From Nocardioides kribbensis (lineage in GTDB: Bacteria > Actinomycetota > Actinomycetes > Propionibacteriales > Nocardioidaceae), in assembly GCF_015070375.1 (NCBI RefSeq), contig NZ_JADCLL010000001.1, forward strand, positions 622,501 through 686,500: a DNA stretch of 64,000 nt, in the 5' to 3' direction. The number at the start of each line of letters is the position of its first letter. Position 1 is the stretch's first letter. Below, in pieces: positions 18,001 through 25,627 of the stretch. The notes under the pieces are model-generated. The model was not told where the DNA came from. It did no database searches and saw nothing but the letters and a program-made list of their open reading frames with translations. A program made the position numbers and the translations under genes.

Positions 18001-18576
18001 GAGCACCCACACGTCCCCGGTGTCCTCCTCCACGGTCATCCAGACGGGGTAGAAGGCCCGGAACCGGTTGCCGGTCGAGGAGCTCAGGCTGGCGTCGGCG
18101 GTGTAGAGGAAGTTGCCCGCCTTGTCGTACTTGGCGATCGCGGCGGTGAGCGGGTTGTCCTTGAGCTCCGCGACGTAGACCGCTCCGTCGGTGGGGTCGG
18201 TGGCGATGCTGTAGGGCTGGCCCAGCGGGTTGGGCCGGTAGAAGTCGCCCAGCGGGTTGCCCTGCTTGTCGTAGCGGCGCACCGAGAAGTTGAGGTAGTC
18301 GCCGACCAGCACCTCCTCGGTCACGGGGTTGTACTGCACGCCCCAGGCGAAGACGCCCGGGCGGCCCTGGCCGCCGATGGAGCGCAGGAAGCGGGGCTGC
18401 TGGCCCGAGGCCACCGCCGCGTCGGCGGTCGAGCCGGTCGTGGTGACGACCAGCAGGGCCGGGGCGAGCGCCACGGTGAGGGCGAGCAGGAGGCGGGCGG
18501 TGGCGACGCGCAGGCGGCTGCGCCGCCCGGGCGTACGGCGCGCAGCGCGCGGTCGGGTCTCGGACGGGTCGGTCAT
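15079..18576 (-). CDS. Exported NHL-repeat protein with four C-terminal Ig-like modules
   Basis: The 1165-residue protein starts with a twin-Arg-rich but probably Sec-type signal (SRLRVATARLLLALTVALAP, cleavage near ADA-A). Residues about 40-675 are NHL beta-propeller repeats, each recognisable by G-x-(Y/F)-(V/I)-(A/V)-D-x-x-N-x-R-(V/I)-(Q/E)-x-(Y/F), for example VYVADSGNDRIQVYD. Residues about 680-1165 contain four copies of a module of about 115 residues with core GTATDDRAVAGVRLA, then a W-N-G-S-G-W aromatic stretch and a closing AxDxxGN strand. It is the last gene of a minus-strand run after a sulfotransferase. NHL propellers bind proteins, glycans or nucleic acids; a role in the extracellular polysaccharide matrix is inferred from context. 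Confidence 0.82.
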   Translation of the reverse strand: MTDPSETRPRAARRTPGRRSRLRVATARLLLALTVALAPALLVVTTTGSTADAAVASGQQPRFLRSIGGQGRPGVFAWGVQYNPVTEEVLVGDYLNFSVRRYDKQGNPLGDFYRPNPLGQPYSIATDPTDGAVYVAELKDNPLTAAIAKYDKAGNFLYTADASLSSSTGNRFRAFYPVWMTVEEDTGDVWVLDSHYQNLSVTANTLDEANPPRLLHLHFNDATRTVDELGSWAITPPGTSETNQARVYGIDITDDDQIYMTDAWNRRAYVYGRDGTYLSTFATTQTGGDNRSITVDDASGRVYLVDAENSDIDVFRRDGSYVGSFGGEGEGPGQFSGGGRQVDVDDEGNVWVGDFGGFEVEKYTSGGTPLLRAPSPSRRPPVGMLAQPRDVSVDDATGDVWVADAWAQRFQRFSSTGASLGAWGRRGPGGAFDMNYPRHIAVQPPTATTPKRLWVVNERGHHLQVYNAPTTAGGTPTYVRQVGEIGSDDTDNGHFRWPGDVEFYTRPDGRQVAIITDRMASSVKILDAVTFAELDASPTVDDPDANFIAVRGSGTAVDPATGNIYIGAGTRVRVFDQAGNELASYGASGTALGQFRDIADLTFCGGQVHIVDEQAAKVTVMDPDGTFVTRWGSTYGQDPYSFRGPAGIDCDGQGRVYVADSGNDRIQVYDTGAARTYESTAPSAPVVSAPAQSSVLPLASVTLTGTAADNQSVGNVELSVQDADTGLYWNSSDASWDAAPTWSIASWTSSAAPATSVSWRFVFPGVGARGRYLTTVRTLDHNGNVNAGSAVVRSFAMTGATPPPLPPPTTNDTTRPDGTLTFPAPPPAPAAALPLGTVRFAGAATDNVGVAGVRLALKDNATGRWWSGSGSTGFSTGYTSWPATLDAPGATSTGWSWEWTPRAAGSYTITVEARDAAGLIDGSRPSVPFTVTTEAPDTVAPDTTITSPEAGASLPSGNVALSGTATDDRAVAGVRLAITDGSGRSWNGTAFTTAPATVAATLTGSGTPSATWGYTLPGAPAGSYAVTATATDASGTPDTDPATRSFTLSGAPDTTAPVARVLAPAATNATASMPSVVLSGDATDAVGVTSVRVALQDTVSKLWWNGSGWGPYTTVAAGVSPGVPTATWAYTFAPPSAGRYGYQVTAADGAGNVSARTAWRTVTLQ

Positions 18577-18615
18577 GGTTGCTCCTGGTGCGAGGGACGC
18601 CGCGGCGCCGGGGTG

Positions 18616-19491
18616 TCAGCGGTAGCCGAGGGCGAGGAGCTGGGCGTCCAGCACCTTGTCCAGGGCCGCGACGTCCCCGGTGGCGAGGTCGTCGCGGAAG
18701 GCCTCCGAGCGGGCCGGGTCGAAGTGGTGGCGGGCCAGTCCCCGCTCGAAGGGCCGGCTCGGCGCCAGCCCCACGTGGTCGAGCACCGCGCCGAGCGTGC
18801 CGCGCGGGTCGGCGACGACGTCCTCGTGCCGCACCCGGATCCAGGACCCGGCCGGGGCGAGGGCGCGCGCGTCGTCGTAGGCCTCCATCAGCGCACGCCA
18901 GGCCAGGCCCGCGAGCACCGGGAAGCTCTCGCCGTGCTCGCGCCACAGCTCGTGCAGGTCGGGGCGCAGCGGGCCGAAGAGCAGCCCGCCGGCGCCGCGG
19001 TGGCCGTCCCACCACGGCATCTGCAGCCACGAGCTGGCCACCGCGCGACCGTCGCGCACGACCTCGACGACCAGCGCGTCGGGGAAGCACTCCAGCAGCA
19101 GGCCGGCGCGCGGCCAGCCGGTGAGCTTGTGCAGGAAGACCGGGGCGCCCAGCGTCTCGGCCCGGTCCTCCACCAGGTCGACCAGCCGACGCCGCAGCCA
19201 CGGGGTGGCGTCGGCGGCGGTGAGGTCGCGCGCGGGGTCGACGAGCAGGGGGGACACCTCGCGGGCCAGCAGCCGGTAGGCCTCGCTCGGCGCGAAGCGC
19301 GCCCCGCCCTTGCGGGTCACCCCGGCGGGCAGGCGCCGCCAGGCGACGTTGTGGACACGGCGGCTGCGCAGCACGCCGAGGTCGTCGAGGTTGGTCACGA
19401 AGCCGGTGTCCTCGTGGCGCGCCAGCACCTCGTGCACCAGCGTCGACCCGCAGCGCCCCGTGCCGAGCACGAAGACCGGTCTCGCCCTCAC
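18616..19491 (-). CDS. Sulfotransferase family protein (A)
   Basis: A 291-residue P-loop sulfotransferase. The 5'-phosphosulfate-binding loop is VLGTGRCGSTLVHEVLARH at the N-terminus; the 3'-phosphate-binding region is VEVVRDGRAVASSWLQMPWW around residue 145. A C-terminal RVRHEDVVADPRGTLGAVLDHVGL follows the usual 'Y-E-D-L-v-x-d-P' block. Such enzymes move sulfate from PAPS to hydroxyls of glycans or lipids. GTG start, 10 bases after the stop of another sulfotransferase gene and 39 bases before an NHL protein gene, so the three form an operon. Acceptor not identifiable. Confidence 0.82.
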   Translation of the reverse strand: MRARPVFVLGTGRCGSTLVHEVLARHEDTGFVTNLDDLGVLRSRRVHNVAWRRLPAGVTRKGGARFAPSEAYRLLAREVSPLLVDPARDLTAADATPWLRRRLVDLVEDRAETLGAPVFLHKLTGWPRAGLLLECFPDALVVEVVRDGRAVASSWLQMPWWDGHRGAGGLLFGPLRPDLHELWREHGESFPVLAGLAWRALMEAYDDARALAPAGSWIRVRHEDVVADPRGTLGAVLDHVGLAPSRPFERGLARHHFDPARSEAFRDDLATGDVAALDKVLDAQLLALGYR

Positions 19492-19501
19492 CGTCGGCCC
19501 C

Positions 19502-20437
19502 TCACCGGTAGCCGTGACGGGCCAGCGACGGCGCGAGGATGCGGGCCACGCCCACCGGCACCTCGCGCGTCGAGCGGTTGCGGTCGGGATAGCTCAGCTG
19601 GCGCAGCTCCTCGGCCCACGCACCGTCCTCGCCCAGCCCGGCGAAGCGGGCGGTCGCGCCGAGGACCGCGACGGGATCGCGGACCAGCTCCTCGTAGCCC
19701 ACGTGGCGCACGCGGCCCGGGTCGAGCCCGGCCAGCCCCGCGTCGAGGGCCTCGGTCTCGTGGAGCCAGTGGCGCGCGGCGAGCTCGGCGGGGTCGGCGC
19801 CCTGCGCTACCCGGTCGAGCACCCGCGCCCCGCCGTCCCACCACAGCTCCAGGTCGGGCCACCAGTCCACGCCGGTCAGCGAGCGCGTGACGGCACGGCC
19901 GTCGCGCGTCACGACCACGAAGCGCGCCCGCGGGAAGGCCTCGGCCAGCAGCGGCACCCGGCGGTTGTGGTCGATGCGCTTGGAGACCACCACCGCGGCG
20001 CCGGCGCTGCGGCGCAGCCGCTCCAGGTCGCGCACGAGGCCCGCGACGTCGACGGTGGGGTCGCCGGGGGCGGCGCCGGGCACGGCGCCGCGGCGCACGA
20101 ACACCGGCTCGCCCTCCACCGGCTGCGGGAAGAACCGCTCGGCGAGGCTGCGGCGCGAGGCGTAGCGGTAGGCGTCGTCGCCCCCGGGGCCGAACCACAC
20201 CGCGCGGCGCCGCTCGGGCGCGAGGCGGGCCACGCGGCCCAGGGCCCCCAGCTCGGGCAGCGCCGGGAGCCGGCGGTGGTAGTTGCTGACCCAGCCCGAG
20301 CGCGGGTGCAGGGCCAGCGCGCGGTAGACCAGGCTGGTGCCCGAGCGCGGCGCGCCCAGCACGAACAGCGGCCCCGCGTCACCGCGGGCGTCGGGCCGGG
20401 CCGGACGGGTCGGCCGGGCTGCGGCGTACGACGTCAT
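19502..20437 (-). CDS. Sulfotransferase family protein (B)
   Basis: A 311-residue sulfotransferase with the 5'-PSB loop FVLGAPRSGTSLVYRALALH (residues about 25-44) and the 3'-PB block FVVVTRDGRAVTRSLTGVDWW. The C-terminal VGYEELVRDPVAVLGATARF corresponds to the conserved Y-E-x-L-x-x-x-P segment. The ATG at 20437 is chosen because CGAGGAGCC precedes it and homology starts soon after; a longer ORF extends upstream but crosses the divergent promoter region. It heads the minus-strand operon of two sulfotransferases and an NHL protein and diverges from the Wzz-like gene. PAPS-dependent; acceptor unknown. Confidence 0.82.
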   Translation of the reverse strand: MTSYAAARPTRPARPDARGDAGPLFVLGAPRSGTSLVYRALALHPRSGWVSNYHRRLPALPELGALGRVARLAPERRRAVWFGPGGDDAYRYASRRSLAERFFPQPVEGEPVFVRRGAVPGAAPGDPTVDVAGLVRDLERLRRSAGAAVVVSKRIDHNRRVPLLAEAFPRARFVVVTRDGRAVTRSLTGVDWWPDLELWWDGGARVLDRVAQGADPAELAARHWLHETEALDAGLAGLDPGRVRHVGYEELVRDPVAVLGATARFAGLGEDGAWAEELRQLSYPDRNRSTREVPVGVARILAPSLARHGYR

Positions 20438-20569
20438 GGGGCTCCTCGGGTGGACGTTCTGACCCTCGGAGTCAAGCGAGCCGCGACGCCGTGCAGCGGG
20501 GCCCGGCGGGCACGTCCCCAAGAGTGGTGACGGCCCGTCGGGGCGGGGTCGGGGACCCTGATCGCTGCC

Positions 20570-20575
20570 TAGGTT
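20570..20575 (+). promoter_or_regulatory. Putative -10 element of the Wzz-like operon
   Basis: TAGGTT ends seven bases before the ATG at 20583, with no Shine-Dalgarno between, consistent with a leaderless transcript. Confidence 0.4.
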
Positions 20576-20582
20576 CGGCGCC

Positions 20583-21704
20583 ATGCAGCTGACCGAGCTC
20601 CTCACCGCCGCCGGCCGCGCCCGGTGGCTCCTCGTCGTCCTCCCCGTGCTCTGCGCCGCGCTGTGGGTGGGGGTGCACGCCGACGACTCCCCGCGCGCGA
20701 CCTCGCTGGCCACCGTGGCCGTGGTCGTGCCCGAGACCGACACGAGCGCCTCGGCCGTGGCCCAGGCCGTCGAGGCCTTCCGCTCGGCGCTGGTCTCGGA
20801 GACCGCGGTGCAGGACGCCGGCGACGCCGTCGGCGTCGAGCTGGTCGTCGACCGCGACGTCACCGCCGAGCGCGTCGGCACCTCGAACCTGCTCGACGTC
20901 GAGGTGCGCACCCCGCCGGGCACCGACGTCGCGGCCGTCGTCGAGGCCCTCGTGCGCAGCACGGCCCAGGAGCTCTACGTCGCGCCCGTGGGCATCGCCC
21001 AGGCCCGGCTCGACCGCGCCGACGCCCGCTACACCGACGCGCTCGAGCGCCGTGAGGGGCTCACCGAGCGCTCGGGGCTGCTGCTGCCGATCGAGGCCTA
21101 CCGCGCCAAGGAGAGCGAGGCGACCCAGCTGCGGGTCGCGCTGACCACCGGCCTGGCCAACGGCACGGTGGCCGGCGCAGGGGCCGCCGCGCTCCAGGAG
21201 GCCCTGGACCGCGCCGAGACCGACCTGGCCCGGATCGGCACCGCCGTCGACCGCTACGAGCCGGTGCAGGACGAGGTCGAGCGCTCCCGCGCCCTGCGCG
21301 CCGACGCCCGCGCGGAGCTCGACGCCGTGCTGGTGCGCCAGGACGCCGCCGTGCAGCCCGAGACCCTCGACGTCGGCGCTCCCGTCACCGAGAGCCGCCG
21401 CACCCTGCTCGTGCGCGCGGGGGTGACGGGCGCCGTCGGCGGCCTGGCCCTGGCCGCCGCCGTGGTCCTGGCCGCCGGCCTGCTGCGCGACCGACCGCGC
21501 ACCCACCGCTCGGGGCCCGACCCGGCGCCGGCCAGGGGCGCGCCCGGGCCCGCGTCGACGCCCCGGCGCGAGACCCGGCGGGCGCGCCGCCGGCGCTCCG
21601 CCTCCACCCCGCCCGCCACCCCGACCGCCACCGAGGCCGACACCCCGGACCAGGACCCCGAGCACGACGGCCCCCGCACCCCGACCCCGGTCGGTCGGCG
21701 ATGA
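20583..21704 (+). CDS. Wzz/YveK-like polysaccharide co-polymerase (chain-length determinant)
   Basis: The 373-residue protein has an N-terminal transmembrane helix (WLLVVLPVLCAALWVGVHA, residues 15-33), a periplasmic/extracytoplasmic region with coiled-coil potential (about 140-245, rich in Ala/Arg/Glu), and a second helix (AGVTGAVGGLALAAAVVLAA, about 280-300), followed by a Pro/Arg-rich cytoplasmic tail. This two-helix topology with a helical middle is that of polysaccharide co-polymerases that set chain length with Wzy. No BY-kinase domain is fused, and none is encoded nearby. Its stop overlaps the next start (ATGA). The assignment rests on topology and context more than on motifs. Confidence 0.65.
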   Translation: MQLTELLTAAGRARWLLVVLPVLCAALWVGVHADDSPRATSLATVAVVVPETDTSASAVAQAVEAFRSALVSETAVQDAGDAVGVELVVDRDVTAERVGTSNLLDVEVRTPPGTDVAAVVEALVRSTAQELYVAPVGIAQARLDRADARYTDALERREGLTERSGLLLPIEAYRAKESEATQLRVALTTGLANGTVAGAGAAALQEALDRAETDLARIGTAVDRYEPVQDEVERSRALRADARAELDAVLVRQDAAVQPETLDVGAPVTESRRTLLVRAGVTGAVGGLALAAAVVLAAGLLRDRPRTHRSGPDPAPARGAPGPASTPRRETRRARRRRSASTPPATPTATEADTPDQDPEHDGPRTPTPVGRR

Positions 21705-22738
21705 GCGTCGAGCCCGCCGCGGACCCGCGGCCGGCCACCGGCCACACCACCGGGCCCACCACCGGGCCCACCACCGGCCCGACCCGCGTGCTCTACGTCG
21801 CCGGCACCGGGCGCAGCGGCAGCACGGTGCTGGCCAACCTGCTCGGCGGCGTCGACGGCTGGGTCAGCGTCGGCGAGATGCGCTTCGTGTGGGAGCGCGG
21901 CCTGCTCCAGGACCGCCTCTGCGGGTGCGGCGCCTCCTTCTCGGCCTGTCCGTGGTGGGGCGAGGTGCTCGACCTCGCCCTCGGCCCCGGACCCGGCACG
22001 GAGCGACGGGCCCTGGCCGAGCGGATGCACGCCGAGCTCACCGCGCGCACCCGCCTGCGCACGCTGCCCACCCACGTCGTGCACCAGCGGGCGCGGGTCT
22101 CCCTGCGCCCCGACGGCGAGCTCGAGCGCCTCACCGGGCGTCTCTACGCCGCGGCCGCCGCCGTGGCCGGGGCCTCGGTGGTCGTGGACTCCTCCAAGCT
22201 GCCCACCTACGCCGCCGTGCTCGACGCCCTCGAGGACGTCGAGCCCCTCGTGGTGCACCTGGTGCGCGACCCGCGCGCCGCGGCGTACTCCTGGACCCGT
22301 GTGCGGGCCCAGCCCGACCTCGGTGCGGGCGCCCTGATGGAGCGGCGGGGCGCGTGGAAGAGCGCGGCGCTGTGGCTGCTGTGGAACCGCGGCATGGAGA
22401 CCCTCGTGCCGGCCGGGTCCGCGCGCTACGTGCGGCTGACCTACGAGGACCTGCTCGCCCAGCCGCGCGAGCAGCTCGACCGGGTGCTGCGCACCCTCGG
22501 GCTCGACGGCGGCGACCTCGGCGCGCTGCTGCCCGAGCCGGGCGTGGCGCGGCTCGGGGTGCACCACACCGTCGCCGGCAACCCCGCGCGCATGCGCAGC
22601 GGCCTCGTGCCGCTCACCCTCGACGACGAGTGGCGCCGCTCGATGCCGCAGGCACAGCAGCGCGCCGTCACCGCCCTCACCCGGGGCACCCTGCGGCGCT
22701 ACGGCTACCGGCTGCGCCCCGGCGCCCCGGGACGGTGA
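21701..22738 (+). CDS. Sulfotransferase family protein (C)
   Basis: A 345-residue sulfotransferase with a leader containing GPTT repeats (residues 15-28), the 5'-PSB loop VLYVAGTGRSGSTVLANLL and 3'-PB block LVHLVRDPRAAAYSWTR. A Cys-rich piece, CGCGASFSACPWW (residues about 73-85), is typical of a subgroup of bacterial sulfotransferases. C-terminal RLTYEDLLAQPREQLDRVL is conserved. Its ATG overlaps the stop of the Wzz-like gene and its TGA overlaps the GTG of the next gene, so the three are translationally coupled. Likely to sulfate a glycan made by this locus (inference). Confidence 0.83.
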   Translation: MSVEPAADPRPATGHTTGPTTGPTTGPTRVLYVAGTGRSGSTVLANLLGGVDGWVSVGEMRFVWERGLLQDRLCGCGASFSACPWWGEVLDLALGPGPGTERRALAERMHAELTARTRLRTLPTHVVHQRARVSLRPDGELERLTGRLYAAAAAVAGASVVVDSSKLPTYAAVLDALEDVEPLVVHLVRDPRAAAYSWTRVRAQPDLGAGALMERRGAWKSAALWLLWNRGMETLVPAGSARYVRLTYEDLLAQPREQLDRVLRTLGLDGGDLGALLPEPGVARLGVHHTVAGNPARMRSGLVPLTLDDEWRRSMPQAQQRAVTALTRGTLRRYGYRLRPGAPGR

Positions 22739-24348
22739 GCCGGCGCCGGGCCCCCGGGGGCGTCCGCGCGGCGCCGGGTCGGCCCGCGTCACCGGGTCGG
22801 GCCGCGTCACCGGGTCGGGCTACGTCACCGGTCGTGCTGCTCGTCGTCGCCCTCGCGCTGGGCGGCTGCGGCGGCACCGACCCCGCCGCCCGGGAGCCGG
22901 CCGCGCCGACCGCGCTGCCCGGTGCGACAGCGACGCCGGGCGCTCCGGGGGGCCGGCCCACCACCACCGGCTCCGCGACCCCCGCCCCGGTGCTGCCGGT
23001 CGACCCCGACGCCCGGGTCAGGGCGGGCGCGGCCGGGTGGCTGGGCCTGAAGTGGAGCCGGGCCCAGCCCGGCACCTTCGACTACGTCGCCGACTTCCCC
23101 GCGGGCCTCACCTTCGCCGAGGTCGAGTGGTGCGACGTCGAGCCCCGCCCCGGGGTCCTCGACTGGACCCGGCTCGACGCGCTGGTCTCCGACGCGGTCA
23201 CCCTCGGCCACGCCCCGATGCTCAAGCTGCGCACCGGCCAGTGCTGGGGCACGACCCCGCCGCGGGTGCCGCTGCCCCCCGGCCGGGTCGGCGACGAGGC
23301 GGCCGGCAAGCAGACCTCGACCCCGCCGCGCGACCTCGACGCCTACCTCGCGCTCGTGCGGCGGGTGGTGCAGCGCTACGCCGCGCGGGGCGTGCACGTG
23401 TGGGCGATCGAGAACGAGACCGACGTGCCCGGCTTCTGGGCCGCCTCCCCCGCCGCCTACGACCGGCTGGTGCGCCGGGTCGCGCCCGTCGTGCGCGCCG
23501 CCGACCCGCGCGCCCGGGTGCTCGACTCCGGTCTGTCCAGCACCGGGTACGGCGTCGTGCTGGCCGCCCGGCTGCTGGCCCGCGACCGCGACCGGGCCGC
23601 CCTGGCGGCGTACCGGCTCCACTACGGGCGCCGCATCGAGGGCGGCGCCAGCCGGTGGCCCGCGGTCGAGCGGGTCGGGGGGCGTGACGGCCTCGCGGCG
23701 GTCCTGCGCAGCGAGGCCGCCCGGCGGGCCCGGCAGACCTGGCGCCACGCCCTCGCGCTGGTGCGCGAGGGGGTCGTCGACGCCTACCAGCTGCACTTCT
23801 ACGAGGCCCCCGAGGCGCTGGCCCAGGCGCTGCGGGCCGTGCGCGGCGCTCTCCCGTCGGGCGCCCGCGTCGAGGCGTGGGAGGTCGGCACCGCCTGGCC
23901 GGGCCCGCGGTGGGACGCCCGCCGGCAGGCCGACGACCTGTGGCGCTCGACCGCGCTGCTGCTCGGCTCCGGGGTGCGCGTGGTCGTGCAGCTGCCCGTG
24001 GCCTGGACCCCCGATGCGGACGCCCAGGTCTTCCGTGGTCTGACCCGCCCCGACGGCCGCGTGCTGCCCGCCGGACGCGGCTGGGCTGTGCTCGCGCGGG
24101 CGCTCGCCGGCGCACGGCCCGGCACCGTGGCCCCGGTGCGGGAGCGGCGCGGGCTGCGCGGGGTGCGGTGGCTCGCCGGGCCGGCCGGGTCGCCGCGGCC
24201 GTGGCGGGCGGTGGTGTGGTCGGAGACCGGCCCGAGCCCCGCGCCGCGGGCGTGGCGGCTGCGCGCAGCCACCGGTCGCCGGCTCCCCGCGGGGTCCGAC
24301 GTCGGGGCCGCGCCGGTCCTGGTGCGCTCCCCCGGCCCTATCCGCTGA
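22735..24348 (+). CDS. Lipoprotein with a glycoside-hydrolase-like (clan A TIM-barrel) domain
   Basis: A 537-residue protein starting at a GTG that overlaps the preceding stop. After an Arg/Pro/Ala-rich leader comes a lipoprotein signal VVLLVVALALGGCGG with Cys as the lipidation site. Residues about 95-430 look like a GH5/GH39-type barrel: LTFAEVEWCDVEPRPGVLDW, then MLKLRTGQCWG, AIENETDVPGFW with the N-E pair expected of the acid/base, and AYQLHFYEAPEAL and VEAWEVGTAW toward the nucleophile position. It may trim or remodel the exported polysaccharide; the substrate is unknown. Third gene of a coupled trio with the Wzz-like protein and a sulfotransferase. Convergent with a glycosyltransferase. 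Confidence 0.68.
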   Translation: MSRRRAPGGVRAAPGRPASPGRAASPGRATSPVVLLVVALALGGCGGTDPAAREPAAPTALPGATATPGAPGGRPTTTGSATPAPVLPVDPDARVRAGAAGWLGLKWSRAQPGTFDYVADFPAGLTFAEVEWCDVEPRPGVLDWTRLDALVSDAVTLGHAPMLKLRTGQCWGTTPPRVPLPPGRVGDEAAGKQTSTPPRDLDAYLALVRRVVQRYAARGVHVWAIENETDVPGFWAASPAAYDRLVRRVAPVVRAADPRARVLDSGLSSTGYGVVLAARLLARDRDRAALAAYRLHYGRRIEGGASRWPAVERVGGRDGLAAVLRSEAARRARQTWRHALALVREGVVDAYQLHFYEAPEALAQALRAVRGALPSGARVEAWEVGTAWPGPRWDARRQADDLWRSTALLLGSGVRVVVQLPVAWTPDADAQVFRGLTRPDGRVLPAGRGWAVLARALAGARPGTVAPVRERRGLRGVRWLAGPAGSPRPWRAVVWSETGPSPAPRAWRLRAATGRRLPAGSDVGAAPVLVRSPGPIR

Positions 24349-25627
24349 GCGCGGGGGCCCGGACCGCGGCCCCAGGACCCACCGGGCCCACCGGTCCCTG
24401 GCGACGGGCGCGGGCGCGGCGGTAGACGGCCTCCAGCAGGTCGGTGGCGACGTCCCAGTCGTAGCGGCGCACGGCGTCGGCACGCAGCTGGTCGGCGCCG
24501 GCCTGACGGGTGGCGGCCGGCCGGTCGAGCTCGCTCTGCAGCACCCGGCGCAGGTCGTCGCCGTCGCCGGCACGGAAGACGGCCCGCCCCGGGGCGGAGC
24601 CGCCGAGGATCTCCAGGTGCGGGGCGATGTCGCTGGCCACGACGGGCCGGGCGTGCGCGGCGGCCTCGAGCAGCGCGATCGGCAGGCCCTCCAGGAGCGA
24701 GGGCTGGGCGACGAGCGTGGCCCCGGCCTGCAGGGCGGTGAGGTGGGCGCCGTACTGGTACCCGACGAGGAGCACGCGGGGGTCGAGGGCGGCGGCCGCG
24801 CGCAGCTGCTCGACGTAGGCGTCGGTGTGGCTGCTGTCGCCGACCAGCACGAGCCGCTGGTCGGTCGCGACGTCGCGGAAGGCGCGCACCAGGCCGAGCG
24901 GGTCCTTCTCCGGCACCAGGCGCCCGACGAAGGCGACGTAGCCGCCCGGGCGCAGGCCGAGGCCGGCGAGGAGGCCGAGGTCGGCGGTCGGTACGACGGG
25001 CACGCCGTTGCCGATGTAGGTGGTGTAGCGGCCCAGCTCGTCGCGGTAGTGGTCGGCGAGCGCGCGGGAGACCACCACCACCTCGTCGGGCACGTGGGCC
25101 GACAGGGTCCGGCCGGCACGCAGCACGCGCTGCGCCCCACCGCCCCACTTGTCGCGCTGGTCGTCGAGGCCGTGCACGGTCTGCACGACCGCGGCGCGGC
25201 TCAGCGAGCGGGTCAGCGGGGAGAACAGGCCGGGACCCAGGGCGTGGTAGTGCACGACGTCGAGGTGGGCGCCGGCCGCGACGAGCGCGCTGAGCGCGCT
25301 GTGCACGAAGGCCTCTCCCCCGGCGTGGCGCACGGTGGGCAGCGAGGCCAGGTGCACCCCGTGGTAGCTGCGGGTCGTGCGCTCGGCGTAGCCCGGTCGG
25401 CAGTAGACGGTGACGTGGTGGCCCCGGGCGGCCAGCCGCGTGGCGATCTCCTCGACGTGGCGCTCGACGCCACCGGCGCGCGCGGGCAGCCCGCGCTGCC
25501 CGATCATGGCGATGCGCAGCGGGCCGCGCGGGTCGCGACGGGGGCCCGCCGGCGCTCCGGCGGCTCCCGGCGCGCTCGGGGCGGGGAGGGTGAGGGGCGT
25601 GCCGGGGCGGCTGGAGACGACGGTCAT
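24338..25627 (-). CDS. Glycosyltransferase family 4 protein
   Basis: A 429-residue GT-B glycosyltransferase. The N-terminal domain shows IAMIGQRGLPARAGGVERHV and VVHYHALGPGLFSPL; the C-terminal GT4 domain has YVAFVGRLVPEKDPLGLVRA, then VLVGDSSHTDAYVEQLRAAA and the donor-binding SLLEGLPIALLEAAAHARPV with the E-x7-E motif. The 'Q-R-G-L-P-A-x-x-G-G-V-E' start is typical of enzymes in polysaccharide clusters. Its ATG overlaps the stop of the upstream glycosyltransferase gene (ATGA). The sugar donor cannot be read from sequence. Its 3' end overlaps the convergent lipoprotein gene by 11 bases. Confidence 0.88.
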   Translation of the reverse strand: MTVVSSRPGTPLTLPAPSAPGAAGAPAGPRRDPRGPLRIAMIGQRGLPARAGGVERHVEEIATRLAARGHHVTVYCRPGYAERTTRSYHGVHLASLPTVRHAGGEAFVHSALSALVAAGAHLDVVHYHALGPGLFSPLTRSLSRAAVVQTVHGLDDQRDKWGGGAQRVLRAGRTLSAHVPDEVVVVSRALADHYRDELGRYTTYIGNGVPVVPTADLGLLAGLGLRPGGYVAFVGRLVPEKDPLGLVRAFRDVATDQRLVLVGDSSHTDAYVEQLRAAAALDPRVLLVGYQYGAHLTALQAGATLVAQPSLLEGLPIALLEAAAHARPVVASDIAPHLEILGGSAPGRAVFRAGDGDDLRRVLQSELDRPAATRQAGADQLRADAVRRYDWDVATDLLEAVYRRARARRQGPVGPVGPGAAVRAPALSG

